NCBI GenBank assembly: GCA_021202635.1
Contig: JAJQCQ010000066.1
Span: 1-55,467, forward strand
Origin: Lachnospiraceae bacterium
Lineage (GTDB): Bacteria > Bacillota > Clostridia > Lachnospirales > Lachnospiraceae
Direction: 5' to 3'
Length of the DNA stretch: 55,467 nt
Shown here: positions 25,385 through 34,067 of the stretch, piece by piece
How the letters are laid out: the number at the start of each line of letters is the position of its first letter
Position numbering within the stretch: the stretch's first letter is position 1
Program-made: the position numbers and the translations under genes
The notes under the pieces: generated by a model
Database searches by the model: none
The model's input: the letters and a program-made list of their open reading frames with translations, nothing else
Told to the model about the DNA's origin: nothing

Positions 25385-27256
25385 TCATCCCATATCCGCC
25401 GCGTACAGAGCCGCGCCGAGCGCCCCGCACAGCTGTGCCTTGTCACTGATGATCAGGGTTGTGCCCAGACGGTCTTCCAGTGTCTTCACCAGACCCTGGT
25501 TCTGCGCCACACCGCCAGTCATCATGTAGGCTTCCTCTCCGCCAACGCGCTTTACCAGCGCCGCTGTTTTAGAGGCGACCGCCTTATTCAGGCCATGAAC
25601 GATATCATCCGGCTTTTTATTCTGCGCAATCAGGGAAACAACCTCTGATTCCGCGAATACCGTACACATACTGGAAATAGTGATGTCTTCGTCCCAGCGA
25701 AGTCCCGCGCGGCCGATTTCATCCAGGCTCATCTCCATCGTCCGGGCCATCATTTCCAGAAAGCGGCCGGTGCCCGCCGCGCACTTATCGTTCATAACAA
25801 AATTCTTCACAGAGCCATCCTCATCCAGCCGGATAACCTTGCTGTCCTGCCCGCCGATATCGACGACCGTGCGCACCTTCGGCTCCAGGAAATGCGCGCC
25901 TCTCGCATGGCAGGTGATCTCTGTGATGCTCCTGTCGCCGATCTGGATCGCCGTGCGCCCATAGCCGGTCGTAACCACCTCGTCGATGTCCTCCCGCCTA
26001 AGTCCCGCTTCCTGAAGCGCACATTCCAGCGCGCGCTCCGCACCGATCGCCGCGCCCGCGCCGGTCGGCAGGATAATGCCCGCCACAATTTTCTTTTCCT
26101 TATCCAGAATTACGACATCCGTACTTGTAGATCCACTGTCAATTCCGGCAAAATATCCCTTGCCCATATGCGGCGTTCTCCCTTCATATAATCCATCTTC
26201 GAAGCCATCCCCGCACGGTGCTTCCGGCCGATTGCCCTTACCCGATGCAGAAAATCTGCCGTCCATGCCATCCGTCCATGCGCTCCCGCTGCCTTTCGCC
26301 CCGCGAATCACCTTCGCAATCTCTGGATTCAGACTCAGGCTCTCCGCAAACGCCTCCAGCCTCGTCAGCAGCTGCCCGCTGCTCTGCACCGTGTAGTCCG
26401 ACTCAATCTTCAGAAGCGGCACATCGGTGTGCGACTTGATGTCTGCGTACTCAAAGCTGTAAAAATCACAGAACTTCACCGTATGATAAATAATTCCCGC
26501 AAGTGCAGGATCCTGATAAAGCTGCTTGCGCCCGGTGGCGTCCATCATCCGCATACAGGGAATCTGCCCGAGCAGTTCCCCCGCGTACCAGTCCATCAGG
26601 GCGTCAAAATCCGCCGTCAGATCACCGGTCTTTGCTGAATCTTTTGGCTCTGTCCTGTCACTTGCCGCTGCCAGGCCACTCTCTGGTGCAGCCTGGTTTT
26701 GAGACTCATCGTATGTCCAGGCTACCGACCGATTGTGCACACAGGTTTCGTTGACGACCGGAAGCGGCATACTCTTTTCTGTCATCGCAAAAAGCTCGTC
26801 TCCCATCCGGGCGCCAAGCACCGCAATGTGCGGCACCTGCATGCGCTCTCGCGGGGCAAACGCTTTTTGAAAGGCTTCACAGTCAAAAGAGCGTCCCTTA
26901 TACTCGCCGTATTTTTTTGCCAGATCCACTAGCTGCGCCGCCAGCCGCTCACGGCTGCAGGCATTCCCGCAGTGGAGCATATCTACCATATATAAAAAAT
27001 CCATCTGGCCCATATCTTCCAGCAGGTCATACACGCTGCGAATCGTGTCGCAGCAATTGACCAGCACCAGTTCTTTCACATCGCCGGCGAGCACTGCTTC
27101 CAGCACTGATTTGCCAAATCCGCAGATATTCGGATGCGCAATCTGATCTGCATAGTCAAAGCCCTCCGGCATATGATTCAGATTTTCACATTCTCCGCCA
27201 AATGCCGCCAGAAGCTCCAGCGGCGTGTATTTACATACATAATACGTTTTACTCAC
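25385..27256 (-). CDS. Fused 2-hydroxyacyl-CoA dehydratase subunit/activase (HgdB-HgdC type)
   Basis: 623-aa fusion. Residues 1 to about 300 resemble part of an HgdB/BcrB-type dehydratase subunit, with VLVNCCDTIRSVYDLLED and MLHCGNACSRERLA. Residues about 365-620 are a complete activator ATPase of the BadF/BadG/BcrA/HgdC family: GIDSGSTSTDVVILDKE, VTTGYGRTAI, VDIGGQDSKVI, and the two cysteines that would hold the bridging 4Fe-4S cluster, CAAGTGRFLE and SSMCTVFAESEV. Such activases deliver one electron, driven by ATP, to a dehydratase or reductase in anaerobic metabolism. The start is GTG 27256 with GAGG 9 nt upstream. The HgdB-like gene upstream is its obvious partner. A Gly/Ser-rich linker joins the two parts. 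Confidence 0.85.
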   Translation of the reverse strand: MSKTYYVCKYTPLELLAAFGGECENLNHMPEGFDYADQIAHPNICGFGKSVLEAVLAGDVKELVLVNCCDTIRSVYDLLEDMGQMDFLYMVDMLHCGNACSRERLAAQLVDLAKKYGEYKGRSFDCEAFQKAFAPRERMQVPHIAVLGARMGDELFAMTEKSMPLPVVNETCVHNRSVAWTYDESQNQAAPESGLAAASDRTEPKDSAKTGDLTADFDALMDWYAGELLGQIPCMRMMDATGRKQLYQDPALAGIIYHTVKFCDFYSFEYADIKSHTDVPLLKIESDYTVQSSGQLLTRLEAFAESLSLNPEIAKVIRGAKGSGSAWTDGMDGRFSASGKGNRPEAPCGDGFEDGLYEGRTPHMGKGYFAGIDSGSTSTDVVILDKEKKIVAGIILPTGAGAAIGAERALECALQEAGLRREDIDEVVTTGYGRTAIQIGDRSITEITCHARGAHFLEPKVRTVVDIGGQDSKVIRLDEDGSVKNFVMNDKCAAGTGRFLEMMARTMEMSLDEIGRAGLRWDEDITISSMCTVFAESEVVSLIAQNKKPDDIVHGLNKAVASKTAALVKRVGGEEAYMMTGGVAQNQGLVKTLEDRLGTTLIISDKAQLCGALGAALYAADMG

Positions 27257-27337
27257 AGTCTATTCCTCACCGGGCAAAGCAAGCCCCGCCCCTACAAATC
27301 CATTCTGCCATTTTTTTACATCTGCGCGCGCATCCTG

Positions 27338-28602
27338 TCAGCTCAGCATCTCCAGGAACGCCCCCAGCCGCGTGGCGGTCTGTCCCTCTCCGCCGTGGCT
27401 CCGGTCACAGCCATCCCCATCAAGAATCAGTGTCGGAAGCCCCGCGGCCTCAAAACGCTTCTTTGCCAGCTGTGAACCGCCCAGCGTGTGTTTACATCCC
27501 CAGTGGTTAAACCATACAACGCCGTCTGCCTTCGTCTCCTTCGCATGCCGGATCCCGGCGTCAATCCGCCGCGTAATACTGCCATTCAGCGAATGATACA
27601 CAAGCCGCATCGCCATATCCTCATACGGATCCTCCGCATGATGCTCCAGATCAACGACCTGCGCAAGCTCGCAGCCGACGATCTGTGCGCTCTCCTTCAG
27701 CAGAAACGCCTCCTTCACTGCCTCAGACCAGAAAGGAATCGTATGCATCCAGTATATGCGTTTTCCCCTGGCGGATTCCGCCTTATTCAGTCCCTTCAGC
27801 AGCCGCCTGGTATACAGCTCCTCTTCCTTCGTGCCCAGTAAAATATTGTTCGTCATGCCGCAATACATCGGCGATACCAGATCCTCCGGAATGTATTTGT
27901 CCACGCGCCATTTCTGAAACTGGTCATAATTCTCCAGCGTCCTCCTGCTGCGCGCCAGGCGCTCACGCAGGCTTGCGTCGTCGATCTTTTTTCCGGTATT
28001 TTTTCCAGAAAAACGCCCAGATCGCGGAGCTGTCCCGCCACATAAGCGACATTCGCGTCATTCCGCTCTGCCGGAATATCAATCGCAAAGCTCGGTACAT
28101 CGTACAACGCCGCCAGCTCCTTGAAGGTCAGCAGGTTCGCGTCACAGGCGAGGCTGGTATAGACAATGCAGCGCGGCCTGGGAAGCAGTCCCCTCTTTGC
28201 CGCCCCGATAAACGTCTTATGATAGCTGCACAGCGTCTCTGAAATTCCGGCGTCCTCCGCCGTCTGCAACAGTGCCCGCTCTGCCTTCGAACCGGCCAGG
28301 TAACAGGAAAAGCCCTCCACATTATATGGATAAAGCCCTGCCTCCTGCATCAGCTCACAAGGCGTAAATATGCTGACCAGGATGCTGTGTTCCGGATCCT
28401 TCAGCGGCTTTAGCATCGTATCCATCATCAGACGCGCCAGGTACTGGTCCGCCGAAGACAAGGTTTTATCCGGTGCCAGCCGGAGCTTCAGGTCCTGTGC
28501 CTCCCACCCAGTTTTCAAAAGGCCCCGCGCACGTGCCGGGTCGGTTTCACTCCACTTCTCTACATAACGGCCAAACGTCTCTACAACCTGCAAATTTTTC
28601 AT
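27338..28602 (-). pseudogene. 2-hydroxyacyl-CoA dehydratase HgdB-like subunit, frameshifted
   Basis: One gene split by a single-base shift. The upstream part (28602 to about 28000) encodes MKNLQVVETFGRYVEKW ... IFTPCELMQEAGLYPYNVEGF ... VYTSLACDANLLTFKELA. The downstream part encodes WMHTIPFWSEAVKEAF ... VWFNHWGCKHTLGGSQ and ends ILDGDGCDRSHGG. Adding one A to the A6 run (27999-28004 on the plus strand, six T) restores LEKNTGKKIDDASLRERLAR and a continuous protein of about 421 aa with the cysteines expected for a 4Fe-4S dehydratase. Everything else is intact, so this may be a recent mutation, homopolymer slippage (phase variation or recoding) or an assembly error. The start at ATG 28602 follows AGGAAGG closely; a TTG three codons later is possible. 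Confidence 0.8.
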
Positions 28603-28737
28603 CCTTCCTGCGGGAATCGGCCTTCTGCCGATGCCCGTCCAAACCACAATACTCTTTTGACGCAAATTCCGTGCGAATTATACGACAAATTCTAAAATTT
28701 GTAAAGGCAGCGAAAGAAACCGTGGCCGGTCACCCTT

Positions 28738-30435
28738 TTAGCATTTTTTCTTCGCCGCAACTGCTTTTTTCATACAGACCCAGTAATTGCGCTCTTCCGG
28801 GTCATGGGCAGCGGCGATCAGCCCTGCCATCTCTTCCGGCGTGGACATCCAGTCGCCGCGCACACGCCCTTTGTCCAAACAGCGATACGCCTCCCGCATC
28901 GTTTTTTCATCCGTTCCGGCACATACCAGGTCCTCCTCCACCTGCCAGGAAGCATCGTCATATTCGTCATTCCCAAACTCTCTGGTCTTTGCGTCAAAAG
29001 TAAGCTCAAAAATCCGACTGTCCCCAAGGTCAGGAAGATAGCAGGCATCCTCCACCGTTTCCTCTATATGCAGATAATAAAGAGAAGCGCGGCTCTTGCC
29101 TTCTTTTTTCCGAATAATACGCCCCAGACGCTGCGTTCTCTGCCTGTGCCCGGCTGTGCCGGACAGAATAATGCCGATGGAAGCATCCGGGATATCCACG
29201 CCCTCATCCATTGATTTACAGGTAATCAGGATCCGGTATTCACCCATGCGGAACCGTTCCAGGCTGTTTCGATTTGCCTGCTCCCCCATCTTTGAATGAC
29301 ATCGGCCTACCCGCCCCGGATACTGCAAATTCAGGACACGATATAATTCCTCCGCCTGCGCAATCCGCTCCCCAAAAACCAGGATTTTTTCCCGTCCGCC
29401 CAGCAGCCGGATCAGCTCCTCCGCGCATGAGATCCTTGCCGACGCCAGACATACCAGTTTTTTTCTTTTATAAGACAGATTCAGATAAATCCGTGCAAGG
29501 CGGGCAATCTCCCGATTTGCTCCGCCCTTGCGCTGTGCTTCCGACAACTGCGTTTCCTGCCGCTGCCCGGAAGGAAACGATGAGCCCGTCATCCCGGTAC
29601 TGAGCCTGCGAAGCTCTTCAAACAAATCCCTCTGACTTAGCCCTTCTAAAAAAGGAGCCTTTTTCCTTAACACATCAAAGCACCGCGTCATCCGGTCGGT
29701 GATATCCTCGTATTCAGCCATTTCCTCCGGCCAGAAGGTCAGAGCGACATGAAACACATCAATCGGACAGATGGTTTTCCTGTCGGTCGCTTTTGCCATT
29801 CCATAAGAATAAATACGCGGCCCAAGCGACTCCGCAAGGATGCGCCCGCTCATTCCCGAAGGCAGGGTGGCCGATAGCCCCAGCGAATAATACGCGGCCT
29901 TTTCCTTATTGATCCGGGTCAGAAACTCAAAAATCAGATGATTTTCTCCGCTTGCGTAATGATGGCACTCATCCGCTATCAGAAAAACAGCTTCTCCTCT
30001 CTCCAGCTGTGCCAGAATCTGCCGCGCCAGTTCATAACGGGCGGAATTAACCACATAGATCATATATTTACAATTTACCGGATCCTTGCGTCCGCCGCCG
30101 CGCAGACCGATTCTATCCTCTCCCGGGGATTCCGCCTTTTCCCTTCGATATTCCCGGAGCGCTTTTCCCCATTGTCTCATCAAAGAGCTTGTGGGAACCA
30201 CGATTTTTACCATTACCTTTCGCCCCAGCTTCTGTTCCAGGGCATCGATCGCACGCAGGGCAAGCCTGGTTTTCCCAGAACCGGTAACAGCCTGAACCAT
30301 GCCCCTTCCGCCATTTTCCAGCCACCTCTCCAGGCATTCCCCTTGCCATTGATAAAGAATCACCGGGCCTTCCTCCGGCGCAGATGCACTGACATCTCTC
30401 ATCGACCGCTCTGTCTGTGGCAAATCTTTTTTCAT
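28738..30435 (-). CDS. DECH-box superfamily 2 helicase
   Basis: 565-aa nucleic-acid-dependent ATPase of the XPB/ComFA/RadD-like class. Motif I is AVTGSGKT (residues 49-56), motif Ia VVPTSSLMRQW, motif II IADECHHYA near 157, motif III GLSATLPSG near 195, and motif VI QRTQRLGRIIRKKEGK near 430; the QYQWQGECLERW stretch at the N-terminus acts like a Q motif. The C-terminal 110 residues (DASWQVEEDLVCAGTDEK onwards) are not a known domain to me. AAAGGAG lies 9 nt before the ATG. It is divergent from the three-gene operon at 30763-34006, with matched promoters, and probably belongs to the same system. It lacks the accessory domains of a chromosomal repair helicase such as PriA or RecG. Confidence 0.87.
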   Translation of the reverse strand: MKKDLPQTERSMRDVSASAPEEGPVILYQWQGECLERWLENGGRGMVQAVTGSGKTRLALRAIDALEQKLGRKVMVKIVVPTSSLMRQWGKALREYRREKAESPGEDRIGLRGGGRKDPVNCKYMIYVVNSARYELARQILAQLERGEAVFLIADECHHYASGENHLIFEFLTRINKEKAAYYSLGLSATLPSGMSGRILAESLGPRIYSYGMAKATDRKTICPIDVFHVALTFWPEEMAEYEDITDRMTRCFDVLRKKAPFLEGLSQRDLFEELRRLSTGMTGSSFPSGQRQETQLSEAQRKGGANREIARLARIYLNLSYKRKKLVCLASARISCAEELIRLLGGREKILVFGERIAQAEELYRVLNLQYPGRVGRCHSKMGEQANRNSLERFRMGEYRILITCKSMDEGVDIPDASIGIILSGTAGHRQRTQRLGRIIRKKEGKSRASLYYLHIEETVEDACYLPDLGDSRIFELTFDAKTREFGNDEYDDASWQVEEDLVCAGTDEKTMREAYRCLDKGRVRGDWMSTPEEMAGLIAAAHDPEERNYWVCMKKAVAAKKKC

Positions 30436-30467
30436 CTGTGCGCTCCTTTTCTGCCTGTACTTTTGTC

Positions 30468-30494
30468 GTAACTGTTCAGTACCTTCACAGTTAC
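30468..30494. repeat. Palindromic repeat, GTAACTGT type, copy 2
   Basis: Identical to the 27-nt palindrome at 14541-14567; it falls in the predicted 5' leader of the helicase mRNA. Confidence 0.75.
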
Positions 30495-30513
30495 CTTTTG
30501 TCTTCTTTCTATC

Positions 30514-30542
30514 ATACTAACTATTCCGGGAAGAATTTTCAA
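30514..30542 (-). promoter_or_regulatory. Putative promoter of the helicase gene
   Basis: On the minus strand TTGAAA (30542-30537), a 17-bp spacer and TAGTAT (30519-30514). The -35 lies inside the left 13-bp inverted-repeat arm. The -10 is only 4/6; TATGAT three bases further is an alternative. Confidence 0.5.
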
Positions 30543-30659
30543 CCGAATTTCCACTGCGTTTTCGTTACCTCTACGTTTTCACCCCTTACCCCGCAGCAAG
30601 TGCGTGGTCGGGTTGTGACCAGTAACATGTTTTCACTTTTCAAAACATTCGGTTGAAAA
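30536..30659. promoter_or_regulatory. 13-bp perfect inverted repeat, candidate shared operator
   Basis: TTTTCAACCGAAT (30536-30548) and ATTCGGTTGAAAA (30647-30659), 98 bp apart. Each arm contains the -35 of the promoter reading outward, so one regulator or one RNA polymerase geometry could control both directions. Confidence 0.6.
30564..30626. repeat. Palindromic repeat, family B
   Basis: Bounded by GTTAC and GTAAC, with the inner hairpin CGCA GCAAG TGCG; related to 34068-34125 and 39590-39651. Confidence 0.65.
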
Positions 30660-30681
30660 GTTTCTTCACTTCATATATACT
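30653..30681 (+). promoter_or_regulatory. Promoter of the 257-aa gene/ATPase operon
   Basis: TTGAAA (30653-30658), a 17-bp spacer and TATACT (30676-30681), each 5/6 to consensus; about 80 nt before the first ATG. Confidence 0.7.
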
Positions 30682-30762
30682 TCATAATTAAGAGTGAAAA
30701 TCGTAACTGTGAAAGAACAGAACAGCTACAATAAATCTATCATACACAAAGGATGAACGCAT

Positions 30763-31536
30763 ATGAATTACGAAGACCTCTACCAGGCCCTTTTGCCTGA
30801 CGAAAAATCACTGAAAGACGGCATCGCCTCCCTTCAGAAGCTCCAGAAAACGATTGTCCGGGAGACAGAAAGCGGCGATCTCAAATATCTTTCCAGAGAC
30901 TTAAATACCCTGGCGCAGACTGCCGCCGCGCTCTTGGCAACCATTGAAGCTCTGAGCAGCTCCGTTAACTCCTTTGATGCAAAAGCTTATTTCGAAAGCG
31001 GCGATTTCGCCTCGCAGATGCTCGATCTCTGCCGTGAACAGAATGTAGACGTCCAGGGCGAATTCCCGGTTTACGAAATGTTTCCTCACCGCGTAAAGCT
31101 GGACGTGGAAAATCAGGACGTTTACCTGGACAAAAAACGCATCCAGTGCGTGCGGCCGTCCAGTTTTGTAAAAACAGTAAAAATCAGTCAGGAAAAGCTG
31201 AAGAAAGTCCGTTTCAACGCAGACTCTTTTGCCGGCGAGCTGGAGGACGCTTATGATCTGGCCATGCTGAAGCTTAAGAAAAAGCCGGGCTCCGTTCTCT
31301 ATCTGACCAGCCTGTACAAATTTCTGACTCCTATGAGCCGGTTCCGTAAGGACTACGATCTGCAAAGCTTTTCCTATGACATTTCACGGCTTTACGCAGA
31401 ATTCATAGAGGGAATGAATACGACAAAAAGTGGGCGAAGCTTTGATTTCGCGCCCGCGCACGAAAATAAAAAGGCGATCCGTATTCTTGATGCTTATGGA
31501 AATGAACAGTTCCTGGCGACGATTCGATTCTTCTGA
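30763..31536 (+). CDS. Uncharacterised 257-aa protein of the helicase/ATPase island
   Basis: I do not recognise a family. The N-terminal third (about 1-75) is helical and coiled-coil-like (SLKDGIASLQKLQKTIVRE, LNTLAQTAAALLATIEAL). The middle (about 85-140) is beta-rich (FPVYEMFPHRVKLDVENQ, VYLDKKRIQCVRPSSFVKT) and the C-terminal part is mixed, ending IRILDAYGNEQFLATIRFF. There is no signal peptide, membrane segment or nuclease motif. AAAGGATG lies 8 nt before the ATG. It is the first gene of an operon with two P-loop ATPases, so an adaptor or DNA/protein-sensing role for their complex is a reasonable guess only. A hairpin CTTCGCA GTGAG TGCGAAG lies in the 114-nt gap to the next gene. Confidence 0.8.
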   Translation: MNYEDLYQALLPDEKSLKDGIASLQKLQKTIVRETESGDLKYLSRDLNTLAQTAAALLATIEALSSSVNSFDAKAYFESGDFASQMLDLCREQNVDVQGEFPVYEMFPHRVKLDVENQDVYLDKKRIQCVRPSSFVKTVKISQEKLKKVRFNADSFAGELEDAYDLAMLKLKKKPGSVLYLTSLYKFLTPMSRFRKDYDLQSFSYDISRLYAEFIEGMNTTKSGRSFDFAPAHENKKAIRILDAYGNEQFLATIRFF

Positions 31537-31650
31537 TCCAAAGGTATGGAACCGTTCCTTTCTATTTTCATACGGTCTTCGCAGTGAGTGCGAAGCCTGC
31601 CTCAAACAGCTGCCAAATACAGTATTACTCTTACAGAAAGAAGGGCCAAA

Positions 31651-32802
31651 ATGCCAGAGTATGAATCAACAGCCGGCATCAGTTTTCTGACTGATTTCTG
31701 GCAGAAACAGTATCTTCAGGAATACATCCGCGACGGCGGAAGCAAGATAAAATTCGTGACCGGGCGTCCCGGCAGCGGCAAGACACATTTTCTGCGGCTG
31801 ATGACAGGCCTTGCCAGAAAAGAAAATTATAAAACGGTCAGCTTTTCCGCCAAAGATATCTGGATGCACGATTTCCGCGACATTTATGTAGAAATTATCA
31901 ACCAATGCGACATTATGGACTGCCTGACGGCTGCCAGCCGGAAGGTGATCCGGGAAATGGGATATGATCCGGCCGAAATTCCGGAAGGAATGAAGTTTAT
32001 TGACTACCTCTCTCAAAGCGGCTTCGGTGATCCGATGACCCGCCGCGAAATCCGGTCGGTTTTGCGCAATATCTTCCTTGATAACCCGCTTCTGGACAAC
32101 AATTTTGCCCTGGCCTGCAGCATGCTCACCGGCAGTATCCTTGGCTACCCCATTCTTGAAGAGCAGAACAAAGAGCTGCTTCTCTCCTGGCTGAGGGCTG
32201 ACCGCGACGTAAAGCTTGCACAGCTGCGCGCGCTCGGATTTTACCCGGCTAAGATCTCAAAATATAACGCACGGAATATGCTCCGCTCCCTGGCAGAGGT
32301 CATCCATATGGGCGGATATTCCGGCCTCTTCCTTGCGATTGACGATGTGGAAATCCTCATCAGCCGGACAAGCCTGGAAACGGTACACTACACGAAAATG
32401 AAACGTGACGACACCTACGAAAGCATCCGCCAGCTGATCGACGATATCGACAGCATGCACCATGTTTTCTTTGTTTACGCATTTGACCGTGCACTCATTG
32501 ACAATGAAAACGCTGGTCTGAAATCCTATCAGGCCTTATGGAACCGGATTCAGAACGAAATCGTCGGCGAGCGCTTTAACCGCTTCTCGGATATGGTCGA
32601 TCTGGACCGTCTGGCTTCCCAGGAATACACCCCGGACATCATTGTCGCCATCTCAGAAAGCCTGGCCCGGCAAAAGCAAAGCGCGACGGTGACTCCCCTG
32701 GATAAAAAAAGCGCAAAAGCCCTGGCTGCGCAGTCCCGCAATGGCAGCATTGGCCTGGCACAGCAGATATTAAACGCGATGGAGGTGGAAAACAATGGCT
32801 GA
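31651..32802 (+). CDS. P-loop ATPase A (BREX-ATPase-like)
   Basis: 383-aa AAA-like ATPase. Walker A is GRPGSGKTH (residues 38-46). Walker B is FLAIDDVEIL (Asp at about 231-232), followed by a sensor-like FFVYAFDRALIDNE. The rest is helical, as in AAA+/STAND-type ATPases. It resembles proteins annotated as BREX-system ATP-binding or DUF2791-like, but more weakly than its downstream neighbour. The start at ATG 31651 follows AGAAGGG. Its last codons overlap the next gene by 8 nt (ATGGCTGA), so the two ATPases are translationally coupled and probably made in a fixed ratio, possibly as a hetero-oligomer. Confidence 0.82.
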   Translation: MPEYESTAGISFLTDFWQKQYLQEYIRDGGSKIKFVTGRPGSGKTHFLRLMTGLARKENYKTVSFSAKDIWMHDFRDIYVEIINQCDIMDCLTAASRKVIREMGYDPAEIPEGMKFIDYLSQSGFGDPMTRREIRSVLRNIFLDNPLLDNNFALACSMLTGSILGYPILEEQNKELLLSWLRADRDVKLAQLRALGFYPAKISKYNARNMLRSLAEVIHMGGYSGLFLAIDDVEILISRTSLETVHYTKMKRDDTYESIRQLIDDIDSMHHVFFVYAFDRALIDNENAGLKSYQALWNRIQNEIVGERFNRFSDMVDLDRLASQEYTPDIIVAISESLARQKQSATVTPLDKKSAKALAAQSRNGSIGLAQQILNAMEVENNG

Positions 32803-34006
32803 CACAGGATATAATTTTGAAGCCCGTCACATGATCGAGGTTCTTCGCTCCGGCATCCCTTCCCGCGCGGTAGGGGCCTGCTTTTCTGAAGCCCGTCCCA
32901 AAATCATGAAAGAAATCTGCGGGCAGCTGGAACAGGTCAGTGAAAATCAGAAATCCGGCGGCAAGATAATCTGCGGCAAATACGGAGAGGGCAAAACGCA
33001 TCTGCTGAACACCATTTTCAACCTCGCAGGAGCGGACAACATGGTCGTCTCCTACATCTCACTGAGCAAAGAAACGCCGATGGACAAGCTGTATCTTTTT
33101 TATCAGAAAGCCATGCAGAACACCTATCTGCCCAGAAGGCAGCAGCCAGGCTTTATGCATGAGGTGGAAAATATTTCCGCCAACAGTCCCATAGCCAATG
33201 AGATGCTGCTCTATGCGGCAAAACAGCTGGAAACAGATAAACTCTATTACCTGTTCCGCTCTTATCTGAATACAGAAGATTCAGATGAAAAGTTCATTCT
33301 CCAGGCTGATCTGGAAGGGGATTTCATGGCAAATGCTCCGCTGAAAAAGATTTATCGGCGAATCTTCAACCAGCCCGCGAAATACAACGTCAATTTCGTA
33401 AAAACCAGGCACTGCGCAGACTATTTCAGATTTATGAGCCATCTGTTTTTACAGATGGGGTATCACGGTTGGGTCATCCTTGTAGATGAGACAGAGCTGA
33501 TGGGACGGCTCAGTAAAAAAGCCCGGCTGAATGCCTACAAAAATATGGCAGGCTTCCTGCTCCCGGAAAACTGCCCGGAAGCGACCTTCACTTACTTTGC
33601 GCTGGCTTCCTCCTACCCGGAAGATGTCATCGAAGGAAAACACGAGTTTGAAAACCTGGAAACCGCTTATCCGGAACAGCCGGATCTGCAGGAACCCATC
33701 CGCGTTGTCCTGAACCTTTTGAATGACGCGGAACAGCTCCAGCCCCTGACCAAAAACGAGATTAACGAAGTACTCTTAAAGATTCAGGACTTCCACGGTC
33801 AGGCCTACGGCTGGTCGCCCAGTCTGTCCGCGCGGACACTTGCGCGCTCTACACAATCCGGAGGCTACCTGCTCCGGACAAAGATCCGCGCCGCGATCGA
33901 ATTTCTCGACCAGCTCTACCAGTACGGAAAAGCCGGAAAAACAACCATCAACGAACTGGGAGAGGAAACCTTCGAAGAAGAAGTGCCTTTGATCGAGGAT
34001 ATTTAA
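32795..34006 (+). CDS. P-loop ATPase B (BrxC/BrxD-like, DUF2791-like)
   Basis: 403-aa ATPase. The N-terminal ARHMIEVLRSGIPSRAVGAC is the characteristic opening of the BrxD/DUF2791 group, followed by Walker A GKYGEGKTH (61-69) and ISLSKETPMDKLYLFYQKA. Walker B is WVILVDETELM near residue 230, and FTYFALASSYPEDV is a sensor-like strand. The C-terminus TKIRAAIEFLDQLYQYGK is also typical. In BREX, BrxD-type ATPases accompany a helicase, a methylase (PglX) and PglZ; here only the helicase is nearby. It is the last gene of the operon, followed by a weak hairpin at 34020-34044. Confidence 0.85.
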   Translation: MADTGYNFEARHMIEVLRSGIPSRAVGACFSEARPKIMKEICGQLEQVSENQKSGGKIICGKYGEGKTHLLNTIFNLAGADNMVVSYISLSKETPMDKLYLFYQKAMQNTYLPRRQQPGFMHEVENISANSPIANEMLLYAAKQLETDKLYYLFRSYLNTEDSDEKFILQADLEGDFMANAPLKKIYRRIFNQPAKYNVNFVKTRHCADYFRFMSHLFLQMGYHGWVILVDETELMGRLSKKARLNAYKNMAGFLLPENCPEATFTYFALASSYPEDVIEGKHEFENLETAYPEQPDLQEPIRVVLNLLNDAEQLQPLTKNEINEVLLKIQDFHGQAYGWSPSLSARTLARSTQSGGYLLRTKIRAAIEFLDQLYQYGKAGKTTINELGEETFEEEVPLIEDI

Positions 34007-34019
34007 GGAATTGTTACAA

Positions 34020-34044
34020 AATCAGGAGCTCAGACGCTCTGATT
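34020..34044 (+). terminator. Weak terminator-like hairpin after ATPase B
   Basis: Stem AATCAGGAGC / GCTCTGATT with one bulge. The T-run (TTTTTT) only comes about 17 nt later. Confidence 0.35.
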
Positions 34045-34067
34045 GTCACGTATGAGGTAGTTTTTTC

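Larger units (their letters stand above)
30436..30762. other. Divergent regulatory region of the helicase/ATPase island
   Basis: 327 bp without a gene. From left to right it holds a GTAACTGT-type palindrome (30468-30494), a minus-strand promoter, the left 13-bp arm (30536-30548), a family B palindrome (30564-30626), the right 13-bp arm (30647-30659), a plus-strand promoter, and a diverged GTAACTGT...ACAGCTAC palindrome (30703-30728). Confidence 0.75.

Noticed and set aside
28738-34006. Complete BREX system
   Set aside because: No PglX methylase, PglZ, BrxA, BrxB, BrxL or Lon-like gene in the window; only ATPase and helicase similarity.
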